A stretch of DNA of 64,000 nucleotides from Pseudomonas sp. GM78. GTDB taxonomy: Bacteria > Pseudomonadota > Gammaproteobacteria > Pseudomonadales > Pseudomonadaceae. Of the stretch, positions 17,848 to 26,177 are shown piece after piece (position 1 is the stretch's first letter; each line of letters opens with the position of its first letter). The notes beneath the pieces were generated by a model. The model saw only the letters and a program-made list of their open reading frames with translations, was not told the DNA's origin and searched no databases. Both the position numbers and the translations under genes were made by a program. Location: the NCBI RefSeq assembly GCF_000282475.1, contig NZ_AKJF01000083.1, positions 1 through 64,000 on the forward strand, in the 5' to 3' direction.

Positions 17848-18243
17848 ATGGAAAAGTTGGAAAAAACCCTGGAAGAATGGAAGGCCATGCTCGATCCGGA
17901 GCAGTACAACGTTTGCCGCCTCAAGGGCACCGAACGGCCGTTTTCCGGCAAGTACAACGGCACCAAGACCGACGGTATCTACCACTGCATCTGCTGCAAC
18001 GAGCCGCTGTTCGATTCCAAAACCAAATTTGATTCCGGCTGCGGCTGGCCAAGCTTTTATGCGCCGATCGGCGACAGCGCCATGACCGAGATTCGTGATG
18101 TCAGCCACGGCATGATCCGCACCGAAGTGGTCTGCGCCAAATGTGACGCGCATTTGGGCCACGTGTTCCCGGATGGTCCGCCGCCAACCGGTCTGCGTTA
18201 CTGCATCAACTCCGTGTGCCTGGACCTGAAGCCACGCTCGTAA
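17848..18243 (+). CDS. msrB: Peptide methionine-(R)-S-oxide reductase
   Basis: 131 residues from the third of three candidate starts (GTG 17842, ATG 17845, ATG 17848); TGAGG at 17836-17840 favours 17848. Two CxxC zinc pairs (CICCNEP and [12 protein letters not shown]) and the catalytic Cys in [12 protein letters not shown] are present, as is '[12 protein letters not shown]'. It repairs methionine-R-sulfoxide in oxidised proteins. It is placed with gpx and ospR in an oxidative-defence cluster; a REP element follows the stop, so it is probably transcribed separately from gpx. Confidence 0.96.
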   Translation: MEKLEKTLEEWKAMLDPEQYNVCRLKGTERPFSGKYNGTKTDGIYHCICCNEPLFDSKTKFDSGCGWPSFYAPIGDSAMTEIRDVSHGMIRTEVVCAKCDAHLGHVFPDGPPPTGLRYCINSVCLDLKPRS

Positions 18244-18250
18244 TGCGGGC

Positions 18251-18322
18251 CTTGTAGGAGCAAAGCTTGCTCGCGATGACAATCTCAAGGACGCCATCGC
18301 CGGCAAGCCGTGCTCCTACAAG
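18251..18322. repeat. REP pair between msrB and gpx
   Basis: CTTGTAGGAGCAAAGCTTGC and the complementary GCTCCTACAAG bound a 72-bp imperfect inverted repeat with GCTCGCGATG and CATCGCCGGC inside. It directly follows msrB and may serve as its transcript end. Confidence 0.75.
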
Positions 18323-18343
18323 AGCGCACAATTAACTAATTAC

Positions 18344-18373
18344 ATTGCGCGCAATTCAATTGCTCGCTATGTT
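18344..18373 (+). promoter_or_regulatory. Putative gpx-ospR promoter with overlapping palindrome
   Basis: The perfect palindrome ATTGCGCGCAAT (18344-18355) overlaps a possible -35 TTGCGC (18346-18351), 16 nt before a -10-like TATGTT (18368-18373). The gpx ATG is 32 nt further. A MarR-type dimer site over the -35 box fits autoregulation by the OspR-like repressor encoded downstream. Confidence 0.5.
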
Positions 18374-18405
18374 TAGCTCATCTTCCAGAATCCAGAGCCT
18401 CAATC

Positions 18406-18891
18406 ATGAGCGACAACCTCCTAAGCATCCCTTGCACCACCATCAAGGGCGAACAAAAGACCCTGGCGGACTACGCCGGCAAGGCCGTGCTGGTGGTCAA
18501 CACCGCCAGCAAATGCGGCTTCACCCCGCAATACAAAGGCCTTGAGGAGCTGTGGCAGACCTACAAGGATCAAGGCCTGGTGGTGCTCGGCTTCCCCTGC
18601 AATCAATTCGGCAAGCAGGAACCGGGCAACGAAGGGGCGATCAGCGAGTTCTGCGAGCTGAACTACGGTGTCAGTTTCCCGCTGTTCAAAAAAATTGAAG
18701 TCAATGGCGACGGCGCCCATCCCTTGTTCGTGCAGTTGAAAAAACGTGCACCGGGTGTGCTCGGTTCCCAGGGCATCAAGTGGAATTTCACCAAATTCCT
18801 GATCGGCAAGGACGGCCAGCTGGTCAAGCGCTTCGCCCCGGCAACCAAGCCTCAGGACTTGAGCGCCGAGATCGAAGCACTGCTCAAATGA
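18406..18891 (+). CDS. gpx: Glutathione-peroxidase-family thiol peroxidase
   Basis: 161 residues. The peroxidatic Cys lies in VNTASKCGFTPQYKGLEEL, the Gln in GFPCNQFGKQEPG and the Trp/Asn in IKWNFTKFLIGKDG, making up the catalytic tetrad. The second Cys in FPCNQF suggests a thioredoxin-dependent peroxidase. No signal peptide is seen, so it is cytosolic. Its stop overlaps the start of the MarR regulator by 4 nt (ATGA), so both are co-transcribed. P. aeruginosa has the same pair gpx-ospR (PA2826-PA2825), where OspR represses gpx until oxidised. Confidence 0.93.
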   Translation: MSDNLLSIPCTTIKGEQKTLADYAGKAVLVVNTASKCGFTPQYKGLEELWQTYKDQGLVVLGFPCNQFGKQEPGNEGAISEFCELNYGVSFPLFKKIEVNGDGAHPLFVQLKKRAPGVLGSQGIKWNFTKFLIGKDGQLVKRFAPATKPQDLSAEIEALLK

Positions 18892-19349
18892 ACAGCTTGT
18901 CCGTCGACTCGCTGAGCCTCGACAGCCAGCTCTGCTTCAAGCTCTACGCCGCGTCCCGCGCGGTGATTCGCGCGTACAAGCCGATGCTCGAGCAGTTGGG
19001 CCTGACGTATCCGCAGTACCTGGCGATGCTGGTGTTGTGGGAATGGCAGGCGACTGCACCGGAGCAACCGACGGTCAAGGCGCTGGGTGAGCGCCTGGCG
19101 TTGGACTCCGGCACGCTGACGCCCTTGCTCAAGCGTCTTGAACAATTGCAACTGGTTCAGCGCCAGCGCTCGGCGCGCGATGAGCGGGAGGTGCACCTGA
19201 GCCTGTCGCCCAAAGGCTCCGTGTTGCGTGATCAGGTCGGGCCGCTCAAGGCCCGCCTGTTGTGTGACAGCGGTGTGGACCTGGATCGCCTGAATGAGCT
19301 GCGCGACGGCCTTGACCACTTGCTGGGGCAGATCAAGGCACTGTCGTAA
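18888..19349 (+). CDS. ospR: MarR/OhrR-family redox regulator OspR
   Basis: 153 residues. The winged helix is visible at 'KALGERLALDSGTLTPLLKR' and 'RSARDEREVHLSLSPKG'. The N-terminal LDSQLCFKLYAASR contains the conserved redox-sensing Cys of the OhrR/OspR group, and a second Cys lies in ARLLCDSGVD near the C-terminus, which would allow a disulfide on oxidation. It is co-translated with gpx (4-nt overlap). In P. aeruginosa OspR represses gpx and links oxidative stress to pigment production. The last 17 nt overlap the end of the convergent sagS. Confidence 0.9.
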   Translation: MNSLSVDSLSLDSQLCFKLYAASRAVIRAYKPMLEQLGLTYPQYLAMLVLWEWQATAPEQPTVKALGERLALDSGTLTPLLKRLEQLQLVQRQRSARDEREVHLSLSPKGSVLRDQVGPLKARLLCDSGVDLDRLNELRDGLDHLLGQIKALS

Positions 19350-21654
19350 CGGGTATCCACACGTCCAGCAGGGAGGCCAGCTCTTCCCGCCGGAAAGGTT
19401 TGGCCAAATAGTCGCTCATGCCCGCCGCTCGGCAGCGTTCGCGTTCTTCGGACATGGCGTTGGCGGTCAGGGCGACGATCGGCAGTTGCGGCCAGCGCCC
19501 GCTGCGACGGATCTGCCGACTGGCTTCATAGCCGTCCATGACCGGCATGTTGCAATCCATCAGCACCAGATCGAAGTCGCGGCTCTCCAATTGGTCCAGC
19601 GCCTCGGCGCCGTGCGCGGCGACGATCACGTCGCAACCGAGCTTACCGAGCATGCCCTTGGCCACCAGTTGGTTGACCGGGTTGTCCTCGACCAGCAGCA
19701 CCCGCGCACGTCGCTGCGGGACGTGGGCGTCGACCTTTGTATCGTTGGGCGTGTCGGTTTGCGCCAGCAGGATTCGCCGCAAGGCCTGATACAGCGCATT
19801 GCGGGCCAGGGGCCGTGCCTGTTGCTGCAGGGGGGCGAGGGCGCTGGCTTGTTCGCTGGGCATGAAGCTGCCGTAAGCGGTCACCAGCAGGATCGGCGCG
19901 CCGAGGGTGGGGCGCAGGTTGAACAGGCATTCGGGGCAATCGGTGATCAGGACATCGGGGTTCAGGCCGAGCAACGGGTCATCGATCGAGCGCTGCTGAT
20001 AATTAAGCCCCCAACCGGGCAACACACTGCTCAACAGTTCCGCCAGACCGCTGCTGGCGGCGGTAATCGCAATGACCTTGCCCTGCAGGGGCGCCGGGGC
20101 CAGTGCCCTGGTGTGACTGGGCAGTGGCAATTGCGCGCAGAACTGGCTGCCGAAACCGGGTTCAGAACTGATGGTGAGCCGGCCTTGCATGGCTTCGCAC
20201 AGGTTGTGGGTCAGGGCCAGGCCCAGTCCGGTACCGCCGAACTGACGAGTGATCCCGGCACCGGCCTGGGTGAAAGGCTGGAAAATCTTCACCTGGGCAT
20301 CCCGGGGGATACCGATGCCGGTGTCGCAGACTTCGATGCTGACGCCATCGTGGCTGGTCGACAGACGCACATCGACCCGGCCGAAACGGGTGAACTTGAG
20401 CGCATTGGACAGCAGGTTGCTGACGATCTGCCGGACCCGTGTCGGATCGCCGAGCACCAGCGCAGGAAAGTCCGGATCGATCAGGCAGGTCAGTTCGACA
20501 CTTGGCGCGGCATTCTGCGACAGCAGGTTGGCGGTGTCTTCGATCAGCGAGCCCAAGTCAAACGGGATGTGCTCGAGTTCGAGCTGGCCGGCATCGAATT
20601 TCGACAGGTCGAGAATATCGTTGAGCAACTCCACCAGCACTTTGCCCGAGTCATGGGCGATGGCCAGCTGTTGCTGTTGCTCGGCGCTCAGCGGGCCGTC
20701 CAGCGACAGCGCGATCATGCCCAGCAGGCCATTGAGGGGCGTGCGGATTTCGTGGCTCATGTTGGCCAGGAACACTGAGCGCGCTTCGGCCATGTCCAGG
20801 GCGGTACTGCGGGCGACTTCCAGTTCCTGGTTGGATTGGCTGAGCCGGGCGTTGATGGCCTTGAGTTCGGTGGTGCGCGCCGAAACGATGTTTTCCAGCT
20901 GGCCGAGATAGTCGGTCAGGCGGTTTTCGGCGTTGCGTCGCTGCTGGATTTCGGTGGCGAGGTTTTCGAATTGCTGGTTGGCGACTTTCACCAGCACGCC
21001 GATTTCATCCTTGGCATGTCCCGCCGGACATTCCAGTGAGGTTGGCTCGGCGCTACGCGGATCGCGGCCACTGAGTTCGCGTATAACCCGCACCAATGGC
21101 TTGGTCAGCATCACGTAGAACAGCGCCAGGAGGATTCCGCTCAGCAGCAGGCTGCGGGCGAAACCGTTGATCAGGGTCACCTCGGCCCGCCGCAGGAACC
21201 GGTAGCCGAACGAGTAGGTGTCGACGTCCAGTTGCAGGGTACCCAGAGATTCGCTGGGCATATGATTGAGGTACAGGCGGTCTTCAAACTGCCGATGGGC
21301 CCCGAACAGAAGGTCACTCAACACCCGATAGCCGCTTTGCAGGCCGGGACGCTTGACCTTGGCCAGGACATTGCCGTTGTTGTCGGTCAGTTTTGCCCCG
21401 ATGATCGCAGGCGAGCGCAACAGGCCCAGGGTCAGTTCCTGGGCGAGTTCGGCGTCGATGTTGTAGGCGATGCGCGAGGCGGGGTTGTGACTGATTTCGA
21501 GCAAAGACAGGATTTCACGGTTGATGGAGGCGTCTTCACTGGCATAATCGATGCCTATTTGCAGCACGCTGAGCAGCATACCCAGAACGAAACCGACCAG
21601 CACGGTGAGCCGTGCCTGTTTGTAAGACAGCCGGTTGGTGAACTTGATGTCCAT
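19333..21654 (-). CDS. sagS: Hybrid sensor histidine kinase SagS
   Basis: 773 residues from the ATG at 21654 (MDIKFTNRLSYKQARLTVLV); an in-frame ATG at 21696 would add 14 residues, with no better ribosome site. Two membrane helices (about 15-35 and 170-195) bracket a periplasmic sensor domain. Then come a HAMP-like linker and coiled coil, HisKA with FLANMSHEIRTPLNGLLGMI, a HATPase domain (N box ISNLLSNALKFT, G boxes DTGIGIP and GGTGLGLAL) and a C-terminal receiver (VLLVEDNPVNQLVAKGML, phospho-Asp in LVLMDCNMPVMDGYEASRQI). The position beside ospR/gpx matches PA2824, SagS, which controls attachment and biofilm formation through HptB. There is no HPt domain in the protein, consistent with that external relay. 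Confidence 0.88.
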   Translation of the reverse strand: MDIKFTNRLSYKQARLTVLVGFVLGMLLSVLQIGIDYASEDASINREILSLLEISHNPASRIAYNIDAELAQELTLGLLRSPAIIGAKLTDNNGNVLAKVKRPGLQSGYRVLSDLLFGAHRQFEDRLYLNHMPSESLGTLQLDVDTYSFGYRFLRRAEVTLINGFARSLLLSGILLALFYVMLTKPLVRVIRELSGRDPRSAEPTSLECPAGHAKDEIGVLVKVANQQFENLATEIQQRRNAENRLTDYLGQLENIVSARTTELKAINARLSQSNQELEVARSTALDMAEARSVFLANMSHEIRTPLNGLLGMIALSLDGPLSAEQQQQLAIAHDSGKVLVELLNDILDLSKFDAGQLELEHIPFDLGSLIEDTANLLSQNAAPSVELTCLIDPDFPALVLGDPTRVRQIVSNLLSNALKFTRFGRVDVRLSTSHDGVSIEVCDTGIGIPRDAQVKIFQPFTQAGAGITRQFGGTGLGLALTHNLCEAMQGRLTISSEPGFGSQFCAQLPLPSHTRALAPAPLQGKVIAITAASSGLAELLSSVLPGWGLNYQQRSIDDPLLGLNPDVLITDCPECLFNLRPTLGAPILLVTAYGSFMPSEQASALAPLQQQARPLARNALYQALRRILLAQTDTPNDTKVDAHVPQRRARVLLVEDNPVNQLVAKGMLGKLGCDVIVAAHGAEALDQLESRDFDLVLMDCNMPVMDGYEASRQIRRSGRWPQLPIVALTANAMSEERERCRAAGMSDYLAKPFRREELASLLDVWIPVTTVP

Positions 21655-21813
21655 GGGGTGTTGAACCACTTCCGTTTTCCTTCGCTGCTCAAGCATAGTC
21701 GATCATGCAGGGTGATCCCGCGAGCCCTGATACAGGGCGGTTGACCGTTCATCGAACGCTGTATTTCGTCGCTGTATCGCCATCATTACTGTGAACGTGC
21801 CCGAGGAGAAGAC

Positions 21814-22704
21814 GTGGATTCCCGATTGAATGCTTTTCTTGAACGTGCCGATGCCGTTCTGGCCCGTATCGAACCGCTGCTGCCCACCCCTCGGCAAGCC
21901 ATCGACTGGACCCATTGCCTGGCCGCGCGCTGGCAACGCGAGGGGCGCAGCGGTTTTCTGCTGCCGCTGCAGGTCAGCCTGGACATGCGCCTGAGCGACC
22001 TGATCGGCGTCGACCGCCAAGTGGAGCAACTGGGGCGAAATACCCGCCAGTTCCTCGATGGCATGCCGGCTAACCACGCCCTGCTCTGGGGCTCGCGTGG
22101 CACCGGCAAATCGTCGCTGGTGCGCGCCTTGCTGGCCGAGCACGCTGAGGCCGGGCTGCGCCTGATCGAAATCGAGCGGGATCACCTGGCGGATTTGCCG
22201 CGAGTGGTCGAGCAGATCGCCAAGCTACCGCAGCGCTTCGTCTTGTTCTGCGATGACCTGTCGTTCGAGTCGGGCGAGGGCGATTATCGCGTGCTCAAAA
22301 GCGTTCTCGACGGTTCGCTCGAACAGGCGCCGGACAACGTGTTGCTGTACGCCACCTCCAACCGTCGCCACCTGGTGCCGGAAAAGGAAAGCGATAACGA
22401 AAACTGGAAACGGGTCGATGGTGAATTGCACCCCAGCGAGGCAGTGGAAGACAAGATCGCCCTGTCGGATCGCTTCGGGTTGTGGCTGTCGTTCTATCCG
22501 TTCACCCAGGAACACTTCCTCGACGTGGTCGAACACTGGATCGGTCAATTGGCCGGCAAGGCAGGCCTGCCGTGGCAACGCACGGAAGAGCTGGACATCC
22601 TCGCAGTGCGCTGGGCCACGGGACGTGGCAATCGCAACGGACGTTGCGCGTATCAATTTGCCCGCTATTGGGTGGGGCTGAAACTGTTGGAGCACAAGGC
22701 ATGA
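21814..22704 (+). CDS. DUF815-type AAA ATPase
   Basis: 296 residues from a GTG with GAGGAG upstream. Walker A is LLWGSRGTGKSSLVRAL, Walker B FVLFCDDLSFESGEGDY, with sensor-type residues in 'NVLLYATSNRRHLVPEKESD'. DUF815 proteins are soluble P-loop ATPases of unknown role; homologues sit near msr-type genes in many gammaproteobacteria. The stop overlaps the next start by 4 nt, so it is translated with the free methionine-sulfoxide reductase gene. It is divergent from sagS. Confidence 0.85.
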   Translation: MDSRLNAFLERADAVLARIEPLLPTPRQAIDWTHCLAARWQREGRSGFLLPLQVSLDMRLSDLIGVDRQVEQLGRNTRQFLDGMPANHALLWGSRGTGKSSLVRALLAEHAEAGLRLIEIERDHLADLPRVVEQIAKLPQRFVLFCDDLSFESGEGDYRVLKSVLDGSLEQAPDNVLLYATSNRRHLVPEKESDNENWKRVDGELHPSEAVEDKIALSDRFGLWLSFYPFTQEHFLDVVEHWIGQLAGKAGLPWQRTEELDILAVRWATGRGNRNGRCAYQFARYWVGLKLLEHKA

Positions 22705-23183
22705 TCGATTTACAAAAGAGCGGCCAGGGCCTCGAAGGCTACGGCATGCTGCATGCGCAGCTGGAATCCTTGCTGGCGGACGAGCGCGATTTCATTGCCA
22801 ACGCCGCGCAGTTTTCGGCGTTCCTGTTCAACCAGCTCGAGGGCTTGAACTGGGCCGGGTTTTACCTCAATCGCAATGAAGAGCTGGTGCTGGGGCCGTT
22901 TCAAGGGCAAATCGCCTGCGTGCGGATTCCGTTCGGTCGCGGTGTGTGCGGGACGGCGGCCGCGACCTTGCAGACCCAGCGGGTCGAAGACGTGCACGCG
23001 TTTGCCGGGCATATCGCCTGCGACAGTGCGTCGAACAGCGAACTGGTCGTGCCTCTGGTCAAGGACGGTCGCCTGATCGGCGTGCTCGACCTCGACAGCC
23101 CGCAACTGGCGCGTTTCACGGTGCAGGATCAAGCGGGTATCGAACAACTGGCGGCTATTTTCCTGCGCCTGACCGACTGCTGA
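22701..23183 (+). CDS. msrC: Free methionine-(R)-sulfoxide reductase (GAF fold)
   Basis: 160 residues forming one GAF domain with the fRMsr cysteine pattern: ACVRIPFGRGVCGTAA and HIACDSASNSELVVPLV. Neighbouring 'NWAGFYL' and 'LIGVLDLDSP' are also family marks. These enzymes reduce free, not protein-bound, Met-R-sulfoxide. Together with msrB and gpx it adds to the oxidative repair genes of this block. It ends one base before the stop of the convergent HD-GYP gene. Confidence 0.88.
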   Translation: MIDLQKSGQGLEGYGMLHAQLESLLADERDFIANAAQFSAFLFNQLEGLNWAGFYLNRNEELVLGPFQGQIACVRIPFGRGVCGTAAATLQTQRVEDVHAFAGHIACDSASNSELVVPLVKDGRLIGVLDLDSPQLARFTVQDQAGIEQLAAIFLRLTDC

Positions 23184-26129
23184 TCACACTTTCAAGCCTG
23201 CCTTGACCAGCAGGCTTGACGCATCCACCGTATCGATCTGCTGTGGGTCGAGGAAGCGCCGGGCGTACTGCAGGTAAATCTGTGCGTTGATGAACAGTTC
23301 GAACAGCTGCGGGTCGATGTGGGCATCCCGGCACATGATGGCCATGATGCCCAGCGCTTCACTCAGGGGCTTGGCTTTCTTGTAGGGGCGGTCCGCGGCG
23401 GTCAGCGCTTCGAAGATATCGGCAATCGCCATCATTCGCGCCGGCAGGCTCATCTGCTCACGCTTCAAGCGTTTCGGATAACCGGTGCCGTCCATTTTTT
23501 CGTGGTGGCCGCCGGCGATCTCCGCGACGTTGCCCAGGTGCTCGGGAAAGGGCAGGTGGCTGAGCATCATGATCGTCTGCACCATGTGGTGGTTGATGAT
23601 GTAGCGCTCCTCAGCGGTCAAGGTGCCCCGGGCAATGCTCAGGTTGTAGAGCTCGCCGCGGTTGTACTTGTATCGCGGAACATCGAGCTTGAAGCCCCAG
23701 GGGTTGTCCTCGGCAATCAATTCGGCTTCGGCGCGCTCGAACAGATGCTCGGGCCGGTCCGCCAACAACGTTTCGCAGACCGGCAGTGTCGGTGCCGGCG
23801 TGCGGGCCTGGCGCTGGTTCTCTTCCCAGGAAACGCCCAGCCGGTCATCCAGGGTTCGCGTCCAGGTGCGTTGACCGATACTGCGCAGGCGTTGCAGGTC
23901 GGCTTCGGCCATGGTCTCGCCGCCGAGATTGCAGCGGGCGATGAAGGCGAAATCATCATCGAGCCCCGCCAGGCTGGCATCGCGCTTTTGCGCCAGGTGG
24001 TGCTCGTCGCCACCTTGGGCAATGGCTTGCCAATAGTTGACCCAGGCATCGCGCTTGAGCACTTCGAAGCGGGTGCGTATTTCGTGGATGCGGTCGTTCA
24101 GGGTTTCGAGTTTGGTGGCCTTGTCGACGACGTATTCCGGAGTCGTCACCTTGCCGCAGTCGTGCAGCCAGGCGGCGATGTGCAGCGCCTCCCACTCGTC
24201 GTCCGTGGGCTGATAGCTGCGCAAGGCCGGGTCCTGGCTGGCTGCCGCGGCTTGGGCGAGCATCAGCGTCAGGGCCGGTACTCGTTGGCAATGGCCACCG
24301 GTGTAGGGGCTCTTGGCATCGATCGCGCCGGCCAGCAGTTTGATGAAGGCGTCCAGCAGCTGTTTTTGCCGGTCTTGCAAACGCTGGCTTTCGATACTCA
24401 CCGCGGCCGCACCGGACACCGCCTGCAGGAACGCGATGCGGTCGGGACGCAGTTTGTCCAGGTCGCTCTGTTGACCGCTGTCGGCCAGCAGAAACACCAG
24501 CAGGCCGACGGTTTCGTTGTGACGATTGTGCAAGCGGATGCCGATCAGGTGAACCCGGGGGCAAACCATTGCCAGCAGGACTTTCTGTAGATCACCCGCC
24601 TGTTCGAAGCCCAGGTGGGTGACGACGTTGTCGGCCGTCGCCAGTTGCTGCAGCCAGGCGGGGCTGTGCGCGTCCTGGAACCCGTGTGCGCGAAGGTCGA
24701 ATGAAGACAGGGCGTGTGCCGTGTCGTTGATCACCAGGCCCTGGGGTTCCATCAGATCGCCATCCCCTTCGCGCAGGTAGATCAGGCCGGCCTGGGCCTG
24801 GCCGATCCTGACCGTTTCAAACAGCACCCGCTCCAGCAATGGGGCAAACCGGGTTTCGGCGCTCAGGCTGTCAGTGATCTGGAAGAAGCTCGCCAGGGTG
24901 TCTTTCATGCGCCCCATGGACAGGCTCAGCTGGTCGACCTCAAGCACCGGAGAGCGGCGTGTCACTGGAAAGTTGAAATCGAAACTGCGAATGGCATCCG
25001 CTTCCTGCACCAGGGCGCGCAGAGGCTTGACCAGGATCCTCGACGTCAGCCATCCCAGAGGTACGCACAACAACAGGGTCGCCAGGGTAATCAGCGCGCC
25101 TTGCCAGCGCATGCGGTAGGCGTCGACGAGCAATTCATCCTCGGGTACCAACATCGCGAGTTGCAAACCCTGAGGGCCGCCTTCCTGCATGCTGCTGCGG
25201 GCAACGATCCATTGGCGACCCATGGCAGTCAGGCGATTGCCCGGTACAGGTTTGTCGAGCAGCGCGCCCAGGGCGGGACTCAGGTCGGCGGCCTTGCTCA
25301 GGCGGGCGGTTTGATCGTCGACGATCAGGCGGCGGTTGTCGGGATAAGCGATGGCATTGCCTTGGGCATTGAACAGCACGATCTGGGTAGCGGGCGTTAC
25401 CACATGTTTGGCCAGGGTGGCCGAGAGCTCGGCCAGGGTCAGGTCGGCAGCGAGCACGGCATGCTCGCCGCTGCGCCGCGCCAGGGTGGTACCGACGTTT
25501 CGGGTCGAGAAAAAAACGTAGGGTTCGGTGGTGATCTGGCCAAGGTCCTGGCTGGCGCTGGTAAACCAGGCGCGGTCACGCGGGTCATAGGTTTCACCGG
25601 GGTTGTCCTGGCGGCTGACGAGCGTCAGGTCCTGATCGAAAAACAGGAATTGCGAGTGCGCCTGGCCACCGCTGTTTCGCTCGATGCTCCAGACCTGATA
25701 GGCCGCGGTATCCGGGGCCTTGAACAACGCTTTCAGATCGGGTGTGCGCAGCGGGCGAACCATGAAAAAGTCACCGGTGTCGTATCCCAGGTACAGCGAA
25801 GCCAGGTCCGGGTTGTCCTTGAGCGACTGACTGAAGGGCTTGAGCAGCGCCAGGCGCTGTTGCAGATCGGGGGCCAGGGTTGCAGGGTTGTGCATCAACA
25901 GGCTCAGCAGCTGGCGAATCGGCTGATAGGTGGCGTGCAGGTCCAGGCGCACGTCCTGTTCAATCCGGCTGAACAGCTTTTCACTGCTCGACAGAATGAT
26001 CTGGGTGGTTTGCCGGTAGTGGAAAATGCCCAGCACGATCCCGGTCAGCAACAGCAGGCAAGTGAACATCACGCTGATATGCACGTGCAGGGGAAACCGC
26101 CGCTGATCCGGGCGCAGTGGGCTGGGCAT
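23184..26129 (-). CDS. Membrane sensor with GAF and HD-GYP c-di-GMP phosphodiesterase domains
   Basis: 981 residues from the ATG at 26129, which has GGAGTG 8 nt upstream. A first membrane helix (HISVMFTCLLLLTGIVLGIF) and a second near 340-360 bracket a dCache-type periplasmic sensor ('YDPRDRAWFTSAS', 'VFFSTRNVGTTLARRSGEHA'). HAMP and GAF domains follow. The C-terminal third is an HD-type domain (HCQRVPALTLML, AAWLHDCGKVTTPEYVVDKA) extended by the HD-GYP signature HHEKMDGTGYPKRL with AIADIFEALTAADRPYKK. Between the two halves lies a long insert. It probably hydrolyses c-di-GMP in response to an external ligand. It sits between SagS and the BvgS-like kinase. Confidence 0.88.
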   Translation of the reverse strand: MPSPLRPDQRRFPLHVHISVMFTCLLLLTGIVLGIFHYRQTTQIILSSSEKLFSRIEQDVRLDLHATYQPIRQLLSLLMHNPATLAPDLQQRLALLKPFSQSLKDNPDLASLYLGYDTGDFFMVRPLRTPDLKALFKAPDTAAYQVWSIERNSGGQAHSQFLFFDQDLTLVSRQDNPGETYDPRDRAWFTSASQDLGQITTEPYVFFSTRNVGTTLARRSGEHAVLAADLTLAELSATLAKHVVTPATQIVLFNAQGNAIAYPDNRRLIVDDQTARLSKAADLSPALGALLDKPVPGNRLTAMGRQWIVARSSMQEGGPQGLQLAMLVPEDELLVDAYRMRWQGALITLATLLLCVPLGWLTSRILVKPLRALVQEADAIRSFDFNFPVTRRSPVLEVDQLSLSMGRMKDTLASFFQITDSLSAETRFAPLLERVLFETVRIGQAQAGLIYLREGDGDLMEPQGLVINDTAHALSSFDLRAHGFQDAHSPAWLQQLATADNVVTHLGFEQAGDLQKVLLAMVCPRVHLIGIRLHNRHNETVGLLVFLLADSGQQSDLDKLRPDRIAFLQAVSGAAAVSIESQRLQDRQKQLLDAFIKLLAGAIDAKSPYTGGHCQRVPALTLMLAQAAAASQDPALRSYQPTDDEWEALHIAAWLHDCGKVTTPEYVVDKATKLETLNDRIHEIRTRFEVLKRDAWVNYWQAIAQGGDEHHLAQKRDASLAGLDDDFAFIARCNLGGETMAEADLQRLRSIGQRTWTRTLDDRLGVSWEENQRQARTPAPTLPVCETLLADRPEHLFERAEAELIAEDNPWGFKLDVPRYKYNRGELYNLSIARGTLTAEERYIINHHMVQTIMMLSHLPFPEHLGNVAEIAGGHHEKMDGTGYPKRLKREQMSLPARMMAIADIFEALTAADRPYKKAKPLSEALGIMAIMCRDAHIDPQLFELFINAQIYLQYARRFLDPQQIDTVDASSLLVKAGLKV

Positions 26130-26177
26130 GCAGGTCACTCCGTGATAGTTAACGCACTGCTCCGCGTCCAAGCATAG

